From positions 558,001 through 622,000 of the forward strand of contig NZ_CP139559.1 of the NCBI RefSeq assembly GCF_034263275.1: DNA of 64,000 bases, given 5' to 3'. The notes below the pieces were generated by a model, which did no database searches, had not been told where the DNA came from, and saw nothing but the letters and a program-made list of their open reading frames with translations. Positions 51,072 through 60,674 of this stretch are shown here, piece by piece (position 1 is the stretch's first letter; each line of letters begins with the position of its first letter). The DNA is from Mucilaginibacter sp. cycad4. GTDB taxonomy: Bacteria > Bacteroidota > Bacteroidia > Sphingobacteriales > Sphingobacteriaceae. Position numbers and translations under genes: made by a program.

Positions 51072-51155
51072 TTAATTTTGACATACTATGTGTTTGTCCG
51101 GAGACCGAAATGAAAAAATGCCATTACCGGAACCGCTGCAAAGAAAGCTTCCTAA

Positions 51156-52706
51156 TTACCATGCACTGTTTTGTTTGAGTACACCATTTGACGAAGTGAC
51201 AAAAGTTTGCGGAAGCGGGAAATGACTGAATTTAGCGTAGTTAAAATTAGTTCTCCCATAAACAGTCCTCAGCAGGTTTTCTGTATAACCGGTGCCTGAA
51301 CTGCCGTTGGGGCCAGCCACTTTGTTATATCTTACCAGGTCGTACCAGCGGTTGAATTCAAGGGCCAGCTCAATCCGGCGTTCATGCCAGATGGCTAACC
51401 TCAATACTGTTTTATCCGTAGTTGTAATTTGTGGAAGGATGCCCGCTCCATCATTTTCGCCTGCTGTAACAGATGCAGCGAATGTTTTATTACCGCGGGC
51501 CCTGAAACGGATCATCTCCAGGTATTTCAGCGCGTCGGATGTATTCCCCAGCTCATTATTGGCTTCAGCGGCTATCAGAATGATATCGGCATATCTGAGA
51601 TACATCGGGTTAACACTCTGAAAGTTAAAGTTACCGCCGTTCCAGTATGAATATGGCCAGATCACTTTTTTATTGGCATAATTGGTTGATGCCGGGAATG
51701 CTACCGGCTGGTTGTTGTTAAAGCCGGGAATGATGTCGGTTTTTGTAAAAATAGTCGCGCTCATTCTTGGATCGCCTTTTTCATAACTGCTAACAAGGTT
51801 AGGTGAGGGGAAGATATCACCATTTGAACCCAGTGAGGGAAGCCCCTGGTATTGAAGGTAAGGTCCGTACTGACGTCCGGCAGACAGGGATGGGTTGTAA
51901 ATAAATCCCCCGGGCATCATATTTTCAGTAGAATACAATTGATCCGGGCTGAACAGGTTGCGATAATTGTTATAAAGGCTGTATTCGCCGCCGTTGATAA
52001 CTGCTTCGGCATATAACTTTGCATTAGCATAATCCTGCTCATAAAGATAAACCTTCGATAAAAGTCCTTGCGCTGTGCCTTTGGTCACCCGGCCAAGGTT
52101 AGCCGTTCCCCATTGGCCCCTTGTTGGTAAGTGATCGATGGCATATTTAAGGTCTGAGATCACCAGTTTAATGATATCCGCATGTGAACTTTTGGGAATA
52201 TTGTATTCAGCAGTTGATACCGGGTCGTGGTCCCGCAGCGGTGCATCTCCAAATACATTGGTCAGGTCGAAGTTATAATAGGCCCTGAAGTATTTGGCCT
52301 GTGCTTCGAATAGCTGCGCCGAATAAGGAGCTTTCAAAGTTGATGTGCGGTCAATTACTACGTTACAGTAGTGGATATTTTCAAAGGCCCGCCCCCAGTA
52401 CCGCTCTATCATGTAGTTATCTGTGAGGTAGCTGTAATCCTGGAACACTTTAAAGTCAGCATTACCGCCCACAATAAAGTCATCCCCGCACATCTCTTTT
52501 GTTGAATACTGGTGTTGCCCTATCCGGAATTCCCTCCAGGCAATGGAACCATAAAGGCGGTTTACCGCCAAACCAAGTGTTGTTGTGTCGGCCGAAAAGG
52601 TTGCGCTTGAAAGCACTCCCAGCGGTTCTTTATCAAGAAAGCTCTTTTTGCAGGAACATGTCACAAAAAGCTCCAAAACAACAATGAATTTTATAATATT
52701 TTTCAT
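51156..52706 (-). CDS. SusD/RagB-family surface lipoprotein
   Basis: 516 residues. The lipobox (LFVTCSCKK, acylated Cys at about residue 19) is followed by SusD helices: KYFRAYYNFDLTNVFGDAPL near 135, ADIILIAAEANNELGNT near 372, then WHERRIELALEFNRWYDLVR near 436. The C-terminal RagB domain is complete. It binds glycan and caps the adjacent SusC, which lies 16 bases upstream. Expression is presumably under the sigma/FecR pair of the same cluster. A terminator lies just beyond. Confidence 0.95.
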   Translation of the reverse strand: MKNIIKFIVVLELFVTCSCKKSFLDKEPLGVLSSATFSADTTTLGLAVNRLYGSIAWREFRIGQHQYSTKEMCGDDFIVGGNADFKVFQDYSYLTDNYMIERYWGRAFENIHYCNVVIDRTSTLKAPYSAQLFEAQAKYFRAYYNFDLTNVFGDAPLRDHDPVSTAEYNIPKSSHADIIKLVISDLKYAIDHLPTRGQWGTANLGRVTKGTAQGLLSKVYLYEQDYANAKLYAEAVINGGEYSLYNNYRNLFSPDQLYSTENMMPGGFIYNPSLSAGRQYGPYLQYQGLPSLGSNGDIFPSPNLVSSYEKGDPRMSATIFTKTDIIPGFNNNQPVAFPASTNYANKKVIWPYSYWNGGNFNFQSVNPMYLRYADIILIAAEANNELGNTSDALKYLEMIRFRARGNKTFAASVTAGENDGAGILPQITTTDKTVLRLAIWHERRIELALEFNRWYDLVRYNKVAGPNGSSGTGYTENLLRTVYGRTNFNYAKFSHFPLPQTFVTSSNGVLKQNSAW

Positions 52707-52722
52707 AACTGTTATTTCTTAT

Positions 52723-55700
52723 TTAAAAAGTTAAGTTTATACCTAATCTGGCGGTGCCTGAAACCGGATATGTCCGGAAATCGTCACCTATAGTTGAAAC
52801 CCCGTAAGCATTTGAAACCTCAGGAGAGAATCCTTTGTACTTGGTTATGTAAAATGGATTGGTGGTGTTAACATACACGCGAAGCCCGGAAATTCCAACC
52901 TTTTTCAATAGCTGTTTGTTGAAAGTATATCCCAGTTCAATGAACCGTGCTTTGATATAAGTGCCGTCGAAAATGTTGAAGTCGGATGATTGCGTTGTTG
53001 AAGTGTTAACAGCATAACGCGGAATGGTGGTATTGATGTGGGTAGGGGTCCATGAATCCAGCCATTCAACATTCAGGTTGGACAGCCCGGAGCTTACAAA
53101 CTGGTTCCTGGTATCATTATAGATCTTACCGCCGAAACTGCCCATCATATCGATGGTGAAGTCAAAGCCTTTGTAATCTGCTGAAAGCGTTAAACCTCCC
53201 ACAAATTTTGCATAGGGCGAACCGATATCTGTTTTGTCATTCGCATCTACAAAACCGTCGCCGTTTACGTCTTTGAACAGCAGGTCGCCCGGCTTTAATC
53301 CCGACCAGTATTGTTTAGTTGGGTTACCTGATTTCGATGCAGCTGCTGCGTTTAACTGATCAATCTGCGCCTGGGTCTGCACAATGCCAAGGGATTGATA
53401 ACCATAAAAGTCACCAATAGGGGCGCCCGCTTTTGACACGTGGGTAGATGGCACCTGGAAATCCGACGTATAAGAAGTTAGGCCCTTAAAGTCCAAAATT
53501 CTGTTCTTATTAGCCGTTCCGGTTACTTTTACACCATATCCAAGCCCGCCGATACGGTCGTTCCAGCTTACTGCCAGTTCCACGCCGCTGTTCCGTACAG
53601 TCCCCGCGTTGGAATATGCAGGGGCGGTACCTGTAGAGCCACCCGGAACAGGCAATATCAATAGCAGGTTTTTGGTGTCCCTGCGATAATAGTCGCCTTC
53701 AAAGCGTAATCTGTTTTTTAGTGTGCCAAATTCGATGCCGGCATCGGTTTGCTGTGAAACTTCCCAGGTAATATTAGGGTTTGATGCGGCTACGATTGTT
53801 GCCATTGGATAGAAAACGCCGTTAAATACACCATCGTAAGTTGTTTCCTGGTTAAGCAAGTTGAAAGTTTGGTAATTGGCGATTTTGTTGCTGCCTATCC
53901 GGCCCCAACTACCGCGCACTTTCAGGTTGCTTATCCACGACACATTTTTCAGGAATTTCTCTTCAGAGGCCCGCCATCCAAGGGCTACCGATGGAAAATA
54001 TCCCCAGCGGTGTCCTTCAGCAAATTTTGATGACCCGTCGCCACGGAATGATGCAGTTAACAGGTACCTGTCCTTATAGCTATAATTAGCTCTGAAAAGA
54101 TAAGAAAGGATAGACTCGCTGGATGGCAACGCGCCAAGTGAACTGATGTTTGAGGGAGGATAAACCTGGATATAACGGTAGTTGGGGTCAGTTGTGGTCA
54201 GCGGCCCGTTTCCGGTTACATCTACCCCGCGAAAATCGGTGTTCTGAGCAGTATAACCTGCTAATAAGTTCAGATGGTGAGCGGCGCCCAACTGTTTGTC
54301 GTAAGTCAGCGTATTCTCCCATAGCCAGGTGGAAACCGTGGTATATCCATTTTCAATACTGGTTAAACTGCTTTGGTTGGCACCCAGGTTGTACGGAGGT
54401 GTATACCTGTTGATATTATTCAAAGTATAATCTACACCATAGCTGCTCCGGAATGTAAGGCCTTTAAATAACTCATAATTCAGGTACCCGTTGCCAACAA
54501 ATTGCAGCGGATGGTTTTGAACATCTTTATGAAGATAAAGCTCGGCAAATGGGTTAACGATGTCCACATCCTGTCCTGATGAAAATGAGCCATCGCTTTT
54601 GTAAACAGGGATCAGGGGCGATATGCGGGTTATTGAATTAATACCCCTGCCTGTATTGGAACCACCATCGCCATTATAATGACTGCTGGCCAATGACAGG
54701 TTATGCCCAAAGGTTAACTTTTTGCTGATCTTGTATTCATTATCAGCGCGTAAAGTTAAACGGTTGTAGTTGGTATATTTCAATACGCCATCTTCATTAT
54801 GATAACTGGCACTGATGTTATAATTGACATTTTCGCTGCCACCGCCTACAGAAAGTTGATAATCACTTACAATTCCGTTCCGTGTTACTTCTTTGGTCCA
54901 GTCGGTTCCGGGGCCTATCTGGCTGATATTATCATAAACCGGTGCTAAGCCTGCATTGGTTTTAAACAGATTGACTAATTGTGCGTATTCCTGGCCGTTG
55001 GCAACATGAAACTTACGTGTCAGGAACTGAAATCCCTGACTTGTTAAAAAATTGATGACCGGTTTGCCAGGCTTTCCTTTTTTAGTAGTTACGAGAATAA
55101 CACCGTTTGCTCCCCGCGATCCATAGATGGCGGTAGCAGAAGCATCCTTTAAAATTTCCATCGAAGCAATATCATTCGGCGCAAGGAAGCTGATATTGGT
55201 CACCATCATACCGTCAACAACGTATAGTGGGGTAGGGTCTCCGTTTGTGCCGAGCCCGCGTATCAATACTGTAGGTGCAGCGCCGGGGCCACCCTGGCTC
55301 AGGATCTGCACGCCAGGTGTTTTTCCCTGCAACGCCTCAGCTGCGTTACTGCCCCCTATTTTGGTTAGGTCAGCGCCTTTTATGCTGGTTACCGCCCCGG
55401 TAAGGTCAGATTTGCGTTGAACACCATAGCCAACTACCACCACTTCGCTAAGCGAATTATCTTTAGCTTTCAGTTTTACGTCGATGACTGCCCGGCTGTC
55501 AACATTAACTTCCTGGGCCTCAAAGCCGGTATAAGTGAATACCAGGTAAACGTTGCCATCCGGGACGTTTAATGAATAATTGCCATTCAGATCTGTTTGG
55601 GTACCTGTGGATGTACCTTTTAGCCGTACAGAAACGCCGGGTAAAGGCTGGCCGTTATCATCCGTTACTTTGCCTTTCACCACAAGAGCGTTTAATTGTG

Positions 55701-56070
55701 CTCCTTTCGGGTAAATAATAACGGTATTGTCTTCACCAAGCTGGTATTTAATGGCAGTGTTACTGGTCAGCAGGTCCATCACCGCGTGGATGGATGCATT
55801 ACTCACCTCAATAGATTTAAGCTTGTCAATGTGCCTGATGGTTTCATCATTGTAAAGAAAATGATAGTCAGACTTTTTTTCGATTTCCCGGAATGCAGTC
55901 TTCAGGCTTACATTTTTCAGGTTAAGATTGATCGCGGTCTGCCCGAAACCCTTGGAATAGGATTGCAGTGTTGAGACAATGATCAGGAAAAGTATAAATT
56001 TTGTCATGAGAAGAACGTTCAAAAGTCGTTCACGCCGCAAATAGCATATGCGGCCTTGATTTTTTTTCAT
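52723..56070 (-). CDS. SusC/RagA-family TonB-linked transporter with STN signalling domain
   Basis: 1115 residues. After a long signal region (LLMTKFILFLIIVSTLQSYS) comes an STN (secretin/TonB short N-terminal) domain at about 45-120 (NLKNVSLKTAFREIEKKSDY). A CarboxypepD_reg-like domain (VKGKVTDDNGQPLPGVSVRL) and the plug follow, with EVVVVGYGVQRKSDLTG and MEILKDASATAIYGSRGANG, then a 22-strand barrel. The STN domain touches the FecR anti-sigma factor when substrate binds, so this transporter regulates its own operon. Order: sigma, FecR, SusC, SusD. Confidence 0.95.
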   Translation of the reverse strand: MKKNQGRICYLRRERLLNVLLMTKFILFLIIVSTLQSYSKGFGQTAINLNLKNVSLKTAFREIEKKSDYHFLYNDETIRHIDKLKSIEVSNASIHAVMDLLTSNTAIKYQLGEDNTVIIYPKGAQLNALVVKGKVTDDNGQPLPGVSVRLKGTSTGTQTDLNGNYSLNVPDGNVYLVFTYTGFEAQEVNVDSRAVIDVKLKAKDNSLSEVVVVGYGVQRKSDLTGAVTSIKGADLTKIGGSNAAEALQGKTPGVQILSQGGPGAAPTVLIRGLGTNGDPTPLYVVDGMMVTNISFLAPNDIASMEILKDASATAIYGSRGANGVILVTTKKGKPGKPVINFLTSQGFQFLTRKFHVANGQEYAQLVNLFKTNAGLAPVYDNISQIGPGTDWTKEVTRNGIVSDYQLSVGGGSENVNYNISASYHNEDGVLKYTNYNRLTLRADNEYKISKKLTFGHNLSLASSHYNGDGGSNTGRGINSITRISPLIPVYKSDGSFSSGQDVDIVNPFAELYLHKDVQNHPLQFVGNGYLNYELFKGLTFRSSYGVDYTLNNINRYTPPYNLGANQSSLTSIENGYTTVSTWLWENTLTYDKQLGAAHHLNLLAGYTAQNTDFRGVDVTGNGPLTTTDPNYRYIQVYPPSNISSLGALPSSESILSYLFRANYSYKDRYLLTASFRGDGSSKFAEGHRWGYFPSVALGWRASEEKFLKNVSWISNLKVRGSWGRIGSNKIANYQTFNLLNQETTYDGVFNGVFYPMATIVAASNPNITWEVSQQTDAGIEFGTLKNRLRFEGDYYRRDTKNLLLILPVPGGSTGTAPAYSNAGTVRNSGVELAVSWNDRIGGLGYGVKVTGTANKNRILDFKGLTSYTSDFQVPSTHVSKAGAPIGDFYGYQSLGIVQTQAQIDQLNAAAASKSGNPTKQYWSGLKPGDLLFKDVNGDGFVDANDKTDIGSPYAKFVGGLTLSADYKGFDFTIDMMGSFGGKIYNDTRNQFVSSGLSNLNVEWLDSWTPTHINTTIPRYAVNTSTTQSSDFNIFDGTYIKARFIELGYTFNKQLLKKVGISGLRVYVNTTNPFYITKYKGFSPEVSNAYGVSTIGDDFRTYPVSGTARLGINLTF

Positions 56071-56212
56071 AATTTAGTATCAAGGGTATTTAACTAATTG
56101 GTTTATTTAAGACGGACTGGTAGTTATTGTACCATTTGACGGGGAATGTTGGAGCATTTCCCGTTCTTTTTTATAGCTGGTCTGTTATTTCATCATACGC
56201 ATGTTTTAAAAT

Positions 56213-57307
56213 TTAATAAATGAATACCTGGTTGTTTATAATTTGATAATTGAAATTGCTTATCAGCTTTAGTTGCTGCAGCGCCTTGTCAAGGGTTATG
56301 TTTTCAAACTTTCCCGTCAGTACCAGTTTTTTCAGGTCCTCCTTTTTAAAAATGATAGTGGTGCTGTATTTTCGCTCCATCATTTTTGCAACATCCTCAA
56401 ATTCCATGGCATCAAAAACAGCTTTGTTTTTGATCCAGATGGCTTCCGACGGTAAAGAATCCTTTTTGTCCTGGTGTATTTCGCTGAGCTCAACTATTGC
56501 TTTGGATGTAGTATCCGACGGCCGGCGACTGAATGCTGATGCACGAGCTGGCTGATTGAATACCGTCAGTTTTTCTGAAGGTTTTAAAATAATTTGCCGG
56601 TCGGGATTTTTCAGTACAGTTAGTTCAATGACACCGCGTATCAAAGCTGCTTCCGAAGTTTTATCACCCGGATAAGATCTGACATTGAACCGGGTACCTA
56701 AAACCCTGATTTTTATAGTCGGCGTCGTCACCACAAACGGATGTGCCGGATCCTTGACAATATCGAAGAAAGCTTCGCCCGCTAAGGTTATCTCCCGGTG
56801 CCTGGCATCAAATGTGTTTTTATATGTAAGCTTGCTGCCTGCATTCAGGATAACCGTACTTCCGTCGGGCAATTGTATGTTTGTCATCCCCCCGGTAGGT
56901 ACCTTGATCTCACAAATCCCGCTTTTATTGTCAGGTAATCTGAAATAAACCAGTACTATGCTGCTGCAAAATAAAACGGCGACGGCCGCTGCTATTAGCA
57001 GATATTTGTACCTGCCGGGATGCGCCGGCTGGTTCGTTTCCGAATTAACAGGTGCTTCGCACTCATCTTCTGCAAAAACAGCAGGCGCGTTATTTAGCTG
57101 GGCCTGCAGTTGTGCCCATTGTTCTTCCTTTGGCTCATTATCGCACTCTTTAGAAGTCGGATATAATCGCCAGAGATGCTCCAGCATAGCAATAGGGTAT
57201 TGGGCCCCGCCATCTTCCTTCAAGATCTGGCCGATCTCTTCCAGCTCTTCCGGAGTTGCTGTATTATTCAGCTTTTTATAAATAAGTATCCAGGTATTGT
57301 TGACCAT
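56213..57307 (-). CDS. FecR-family anti-sigma factor
   Basis: 364 residues with a cytoplasmic N-terminal part (LNNTATPEELEEIGQIL), one membrane helix near 105-125 (YLLIAAAVAVLFCSSIVLVY), and a periplasmic FecR domain (VPTGGMTNIQLPDGSTVILN, LAGEAFFDIVKDPAHPFVV, VLGTRFNVRSY). The C-terminal DUF4974/STN-like domain is at about 290-364 (FDAMEFEDVAKMMERKYS). It holds the sigma factor until SusC signals. It lies between the sigma gene (85-base gap) and susC (142-base gap) on the same strand. Confidence 0.93.
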   Translation of the reverse strand: MVNNTWILIYKKLNNTATPEELEEIGQILKEDGGAQYPIAMLEHLWRLYPTSKECDNEPKEEQWAQLQAQLNNAPAVFAEDECEAPVNSETNQPAHPGRYKYLLIAAAVAVLFCSSIVLVYFRLPDNKSGICEIKVPTGGMTNIQLPDGSTVILNAGSKLTYKNTFDARHREITLAGEAFFDIVKDPAHPFVVTTPTIKIRVLGTRFNVRSYPGDKTSEAALIRGVIELTVLKNPDRQIILKPSEKLTVFNQPARASAFSRRPSDTTSKAIVELSEIHQDKKDSLPSEAIWIKNKAVFDAMEFEDVAKMMERKYSTTIIFKKEDLKKLVLTGKFENITLDKALQQLKLISNFNYQIINNQVFIY

Positions 57308-57392
57308 AAGTGTTTTCTAATCTTATAGACAACCAAAAATTGCCCGGCACGGGGAAGGATGAAAAATATTTTTTAATAAAATGAAAGCGGGG

Positions 57393-57983
57393 TTATTTGG
57401 AGGAAACCTGGGGCGTATTTTTTTTGTAATTCAGGCTTTCCGATAGTTTTTTCAAGGCAATACTCATATGGTATTCGATGGTCCTTACGGATAAATTAAG
57501 AAGCTCGGCAACTTCCTTGTGCGGAAGGCCATCTTCTTTAATCATTTTAAATACCAGCCTGCATTGTGCGGGCAGGTTGTTAACCGCATGTTCGATCAAA
57601 AGCTGGAAATCAGCCACGATCATTTGATCCTCGATATTGAGGGTAACATCTTCAATTTCTGCTTTGATATCGTCGATGTTAAAATGTATTGGGAAGTTTC
57701 TTTGTTTCAGGAAATTCAGCGATTTGTTTTTTACCGCTTTATAGATATAAGAAGTGAAGTCGGTAATGTCTGCCAAAAATTTCCTCCGTGACCAGATCGA
57801 AATAAAGGTATCGTTTACTACCTCTTCAGTAGCTTCGGCAGATCGCACATAAAAGGAGGCGAGATTATATAATTTCTTATAGTATTGAAAATACAGCATT
57901 TTGAAAGCCTGCTGGTCATCCTCAAAAACTATTTTCTGTAGTAAGTCCTGAATATTGGTTTCGTTCATACTTAATCTTAACAT
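57393..57983 (-). CDS. ECF RNA polymerase sigma factor
   Basis: 196 residues. The sigma-2 region has FKMLYFQYYKKLYNLASFYV and EEVVNDTFISIWSRRKF; the sigma-4 region has LPAQCRLVFKMIKEDGLPHK, EVAELLNLSVRTIEYHMSIA. It is the Bacteroidota FecI/ECF type acting with FecR on SusC/SusD genes. The start may instead be the internal Met at 57968 (MNETN); neither has a strong ribosome-binding site. It is transcribed away from the second sigma gene at 58665. Confidence 0.92.
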   Translation of the reverse strand: MLRLSMNETNIQDLLQKIVFEDDQQAFKMLYFQYYKKLYNLASFYVRSAEATEEVVNDTFISIWSRRKFLADITDFTSYIYKAVKNKSLNFLKQRNFPIHFNIDDIKAEIEDVTLNIEDQMIVADFQLLIEHAVNNLPAQCRLVFKMIKEDGLPHKEVAELLNLSVRTIEYHMSIALKKLSESLNYKKNTPQVSSK

Positions 57984-58664
57984 GTTCGGATATATCCCGA
58001 ACAGAAATGCACAACATTATAATTGGTTATTGTATTGGTCTTGACGGAACCGGACTTGTGATTATTGAATAAGACAGGAGAGTGAGACTTTTATACTCAA
58101 AATTTTTAAAAGGATTTTAGCAAAGCCATCGGAATATTCTTAGCGCACCCATACGGGGGATGCCCGGAGGTATCCGGTATATTGATTATTAAATGCCGGA
58201 AAGTGGTCTTTTAATGGAGACGGTTCATTTGGTTATCCGGGATATTTTCTGTTGTAACAAATCAGGGACATCAATTTGCGTTGATTTTATATCAAGACGC
58301 ATTCAGAATGGTTCAAAAAATCTGCTTGATCCCGGGATTTTTGAACAACAAAAAAGCAATTAGTGTCTTTTAATTAATTTCCTCATTTTTAAATACTTAT
58401 AACGGGAGATTAGCAGGGCGCATTTATGGCTTCCTGATGATTGTGGAGCGAATTCTGAATCTATATTTAGATAAAAAACTAAAATTCAGAAAATTGTGTT
58501 TGGTAAAATAATTATTACATTTGAAAACCAGTTATAACATAGTCTCTAAGCCGGATTAATTATAGTTTTATTGATTAAAAATTTCATAGGTATTCCTTAC
58601 TTAAATGTGCTCATTGAAAGCAGTTTGTTTTTCGGATTACGCTAATATAGTTAACTAAGATAGA
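57984..58664. promoter_or_regulatory. 681-base divergent promoter region, with a promoter at 58494-58523
   Basis: No gene is visible. TTG at 58494-58496 and TACATTTG at 58516-58523 are spaced by 19 bases and form a good promoter for the right-hand sigma gene, 141 bases before its ATG. The left-hand sigma promoter was not identified with confidence. The unusual length leaves room for an unseen small RNA. Confidence 0.55.
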
Positions 58665-59261
58665 ATGCTAATACAGTTAGATGAGGGTGAATTATTAAAC
58701 CGGCTCTCAAAAGGAGACCGAAAGGCTTTTACTGTATTGTATAACAGGAATATTAATAATTTATACCGCTATATTTATCTGATCTGCAGATCAGCCGGGT
58801 TAACTGAAGAGATTGTTCAATGTGTTTTTATAAAGATATGGGAGCGCAGGGAGTCGTTGGTAAATGTTGTTTCTTTTCAATCTTACGTTTATCGTTCTGC
58901 CAAAAATCTTTTATTGGATCAGATCAAAAAAAGTAAAACCGAGGCGAAAGTGCTGGTTATAGTCCAGCCCACTTCCGAAGAGAGCTCTGAGCGCTCGGAT
59001 GCAAAGATAAATTACAAAGATTTTTACCTGATGGCACAGGATGCGATCAATATGCTTCCTGAAAAAAGGAGGCAGATTGTGGAGCTCCGTACTAAAGATG
59101 AGCTCTCTTTGGATGAAATTGCTGAAAAACTGTCTATTTCTAAAGCCACCGTAAAAAAACAATTATACAGCGGTATGGACTTTGTACGAAAACATATGCT
59201 TGCCCATGGCGAGCTTACCGTCGGGGTGCTTCTTATTGGCGCCTGGAAGCATTTATTTTAA
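58665..59261 (+). CDS. ECF RNA polymerase sigma factor
   Basis: 198 residues. Sigma-2: FTVLYNRNINNLYRYIYLIC and EEIVQCVFIKIWERRESL. Sigma-4: LPEKRRQIVELRTKDELSLD, EIAEKLSISKATVKKQLYSG. The last 20 residues are hydrophobic (GELTVGVLLIGAWKHLF), a tail seen in other Bacteroidota ECF factors that may sit at the membrane. It differs clearly from the left-hand sigma factor, so the two modules are not recent duplicates. FecR follows after 95 bases. Confidence 0.92.
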   Translation: MLIQLDEGELLNRLSKGDRKAFTVLYNRNINNLYRYIYLICRSAGLTEEIVQCVFIKIWERRESLVNVVSFQSYVYRSAKNLLLDQIKKSKTEAKVLVIVQPTSEESSERSDAKINYKDFYLMAQDAINMLPEKRRQIVELRTKDELSLDEIAEKLSISKATVKKQLYSGMDFVRKHMLAHGELTVGVLLIGAWKHLF

Positions 59262-59356
59262 ACCTGATCCGGGAATCCCCACTCTTACCGGCGATTATTT
59301 AAAAAATATTTTTTTTCGCGTCATCCTTTATTTCTCCCCGGTCGTCTTACACATAT

Positions 59357-60544
59357 ATGGACGAAAAAGCACGGAATAATTTCCTTGAAAAATTTTCTGA
59401 GAACCGGCATACGGAACAGGAGCACGAGCTTTTTATAAAATGGCTTGAATCACTTCCGGATGAAGAGGTAGAAGTTTTGTTGGAGCAGTATGGCGATTTT
59501 TTTAAAAACCTTCCTGCCCGGGAGCCTGCTAATCACCCCGAACTGTTTGCTAAAATTGAAGCAAGGCTTGGAGCTGTGGAAAATGAAGATTACCGGGATC
59601 ATAGCATTCGGCCTAAAACTTCATTTAAAAAGCTTACTGCTATCGCAGCTACCATCTTATTGTTCATTGCCATTGGGGTAGTATTCAGAAATAGCCTGGT
59701 TAAACAACAAATCGCCGCAAATAATACCAGCCGGAATAGGATAGCCCCGGGCGGAAATAAGGCAATACTTACGCTGGCCGACGGCTCTCAGATTGTACTT
59801 GAAAGTGCCAAAAAAGGAGTTTTGGCTAATCAGCAAAATAGCATAATTAACAAAACAGCCGATGGAAAGTTAGTATATGATGCCTCTCAAAAGCGGCAGA
59901 ATGGTACGGAACTATCCGGCTACAATACTATATCTACGCCAAACGGCGGGCAATACCAGGTTGTTTTGCCCGATGGTACCAAAGTTTGGTTAAATGCGGC
60001 TTCTTCTCTTAAGTTTCCGGTTGCCTTTACAGGTAAAGAACGGAATGTTGAATTATCAGGGGAAGGTTATTTTGAAGTTGCAAAAAATAAGGCCATGCCT
60101 TTCAGGGTAACAGTAAATCATTCAACAGTTGAAGTATTGGGCACCCACTTTAATATTATGGGTTATGCCGATGAAAAATCAACTAACACAACGCTGCTGG
60201 AAGGCTCTGTAAAAATAGTTTCCGGAAATAAGCAAAAGCTTATAGTCCCCGGCGAACAGGCCCGTGTAAATGGCGAAATAGAGGTGGCCAAAGTGAATGC
60301 GGCGCAGGCCGTGGAATGGAAGAACGGAAATTTCAATTTTGCACATGAAAGTATTGAAACTATTATGCGTAAGGTGGCCCGCTGGTATAATGTAAGTGTA
60401 CAATACCAGGGCACTATAACACATGAGGGCTTTGTAGGGACGGTGCCGCGTTCTGAAAATATAACCGAAGTTTTAAACGCGCTTGAATTAACAGGATTAG
60501 TACACTTTAAAATTATTGAGAGGAGGGTTATAGTTATGCCATAA
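59357..60544 (+). CDS. FecR-family anti-sigma factor
   Basis: 395 residues: a cytoplasmic N-terminal part (HTEQEHELFIKWLESLPDEE), a membrane helix at about 93-112 (LTAIAATILLFIAIGVVF), the FecR domain (NTISTPNGGQYQVVLPDGTK, WLNAASSLKFPVAF, VLGTHFNIMGYADE), and a C-terminal DUF4974 domain (HESIETIMRKVARWYNVSVQ). Its role matches that of the left-hand FecR. An inserted stretch near 120-190 (VLESAKKGVLANQQNS) precedes the FecR core, as is common in this longer subtype. Confidence 0.93.
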   Translation: MDEKARNNFLEKFSENRHTEQEHELFIKWLESLPDEEVEVLLEQYGDFFKNLPAREPANHPELFAKIEARLGAVENEDYRDHSIRPKTSFKKLTAIAATILLFIAIGVVFRNSLVKQQIAANNTSRNRIAPGGNKAILTLADGSQIVLESAKKGVLANQQNSIINKTADGKLVYDASQKRQNGTELSGYNTISTPNGGQYQVVLPDGTKVWLNAASSLKFPVAFTGKERNVELSGEGYFEVAKNKAMPFRVTVNHSTVEVLGTHFNIMGYADEKSTNTTLLEGSVKIVSGNKQKLIVPGEQARVNGEIEVAKVNAAQAVEWKNGNFNFAHESIETIMRKVARWYNVSVQYQGTITHEGFVGTVPRSENITEVLNALELTGLVHFKIIERRVIVMP

Positions 60545-60674
60545 ATCTACTCATGGTATAAACTTAAAATGAAACCGGAAGTGCAGCGAACACTCCCGGC
60601 TGATGTTTGAGTTTATAACCGATATATTATTGATCCACAACGATAAACCAATTAAACCCAAACATTTCAAAGAT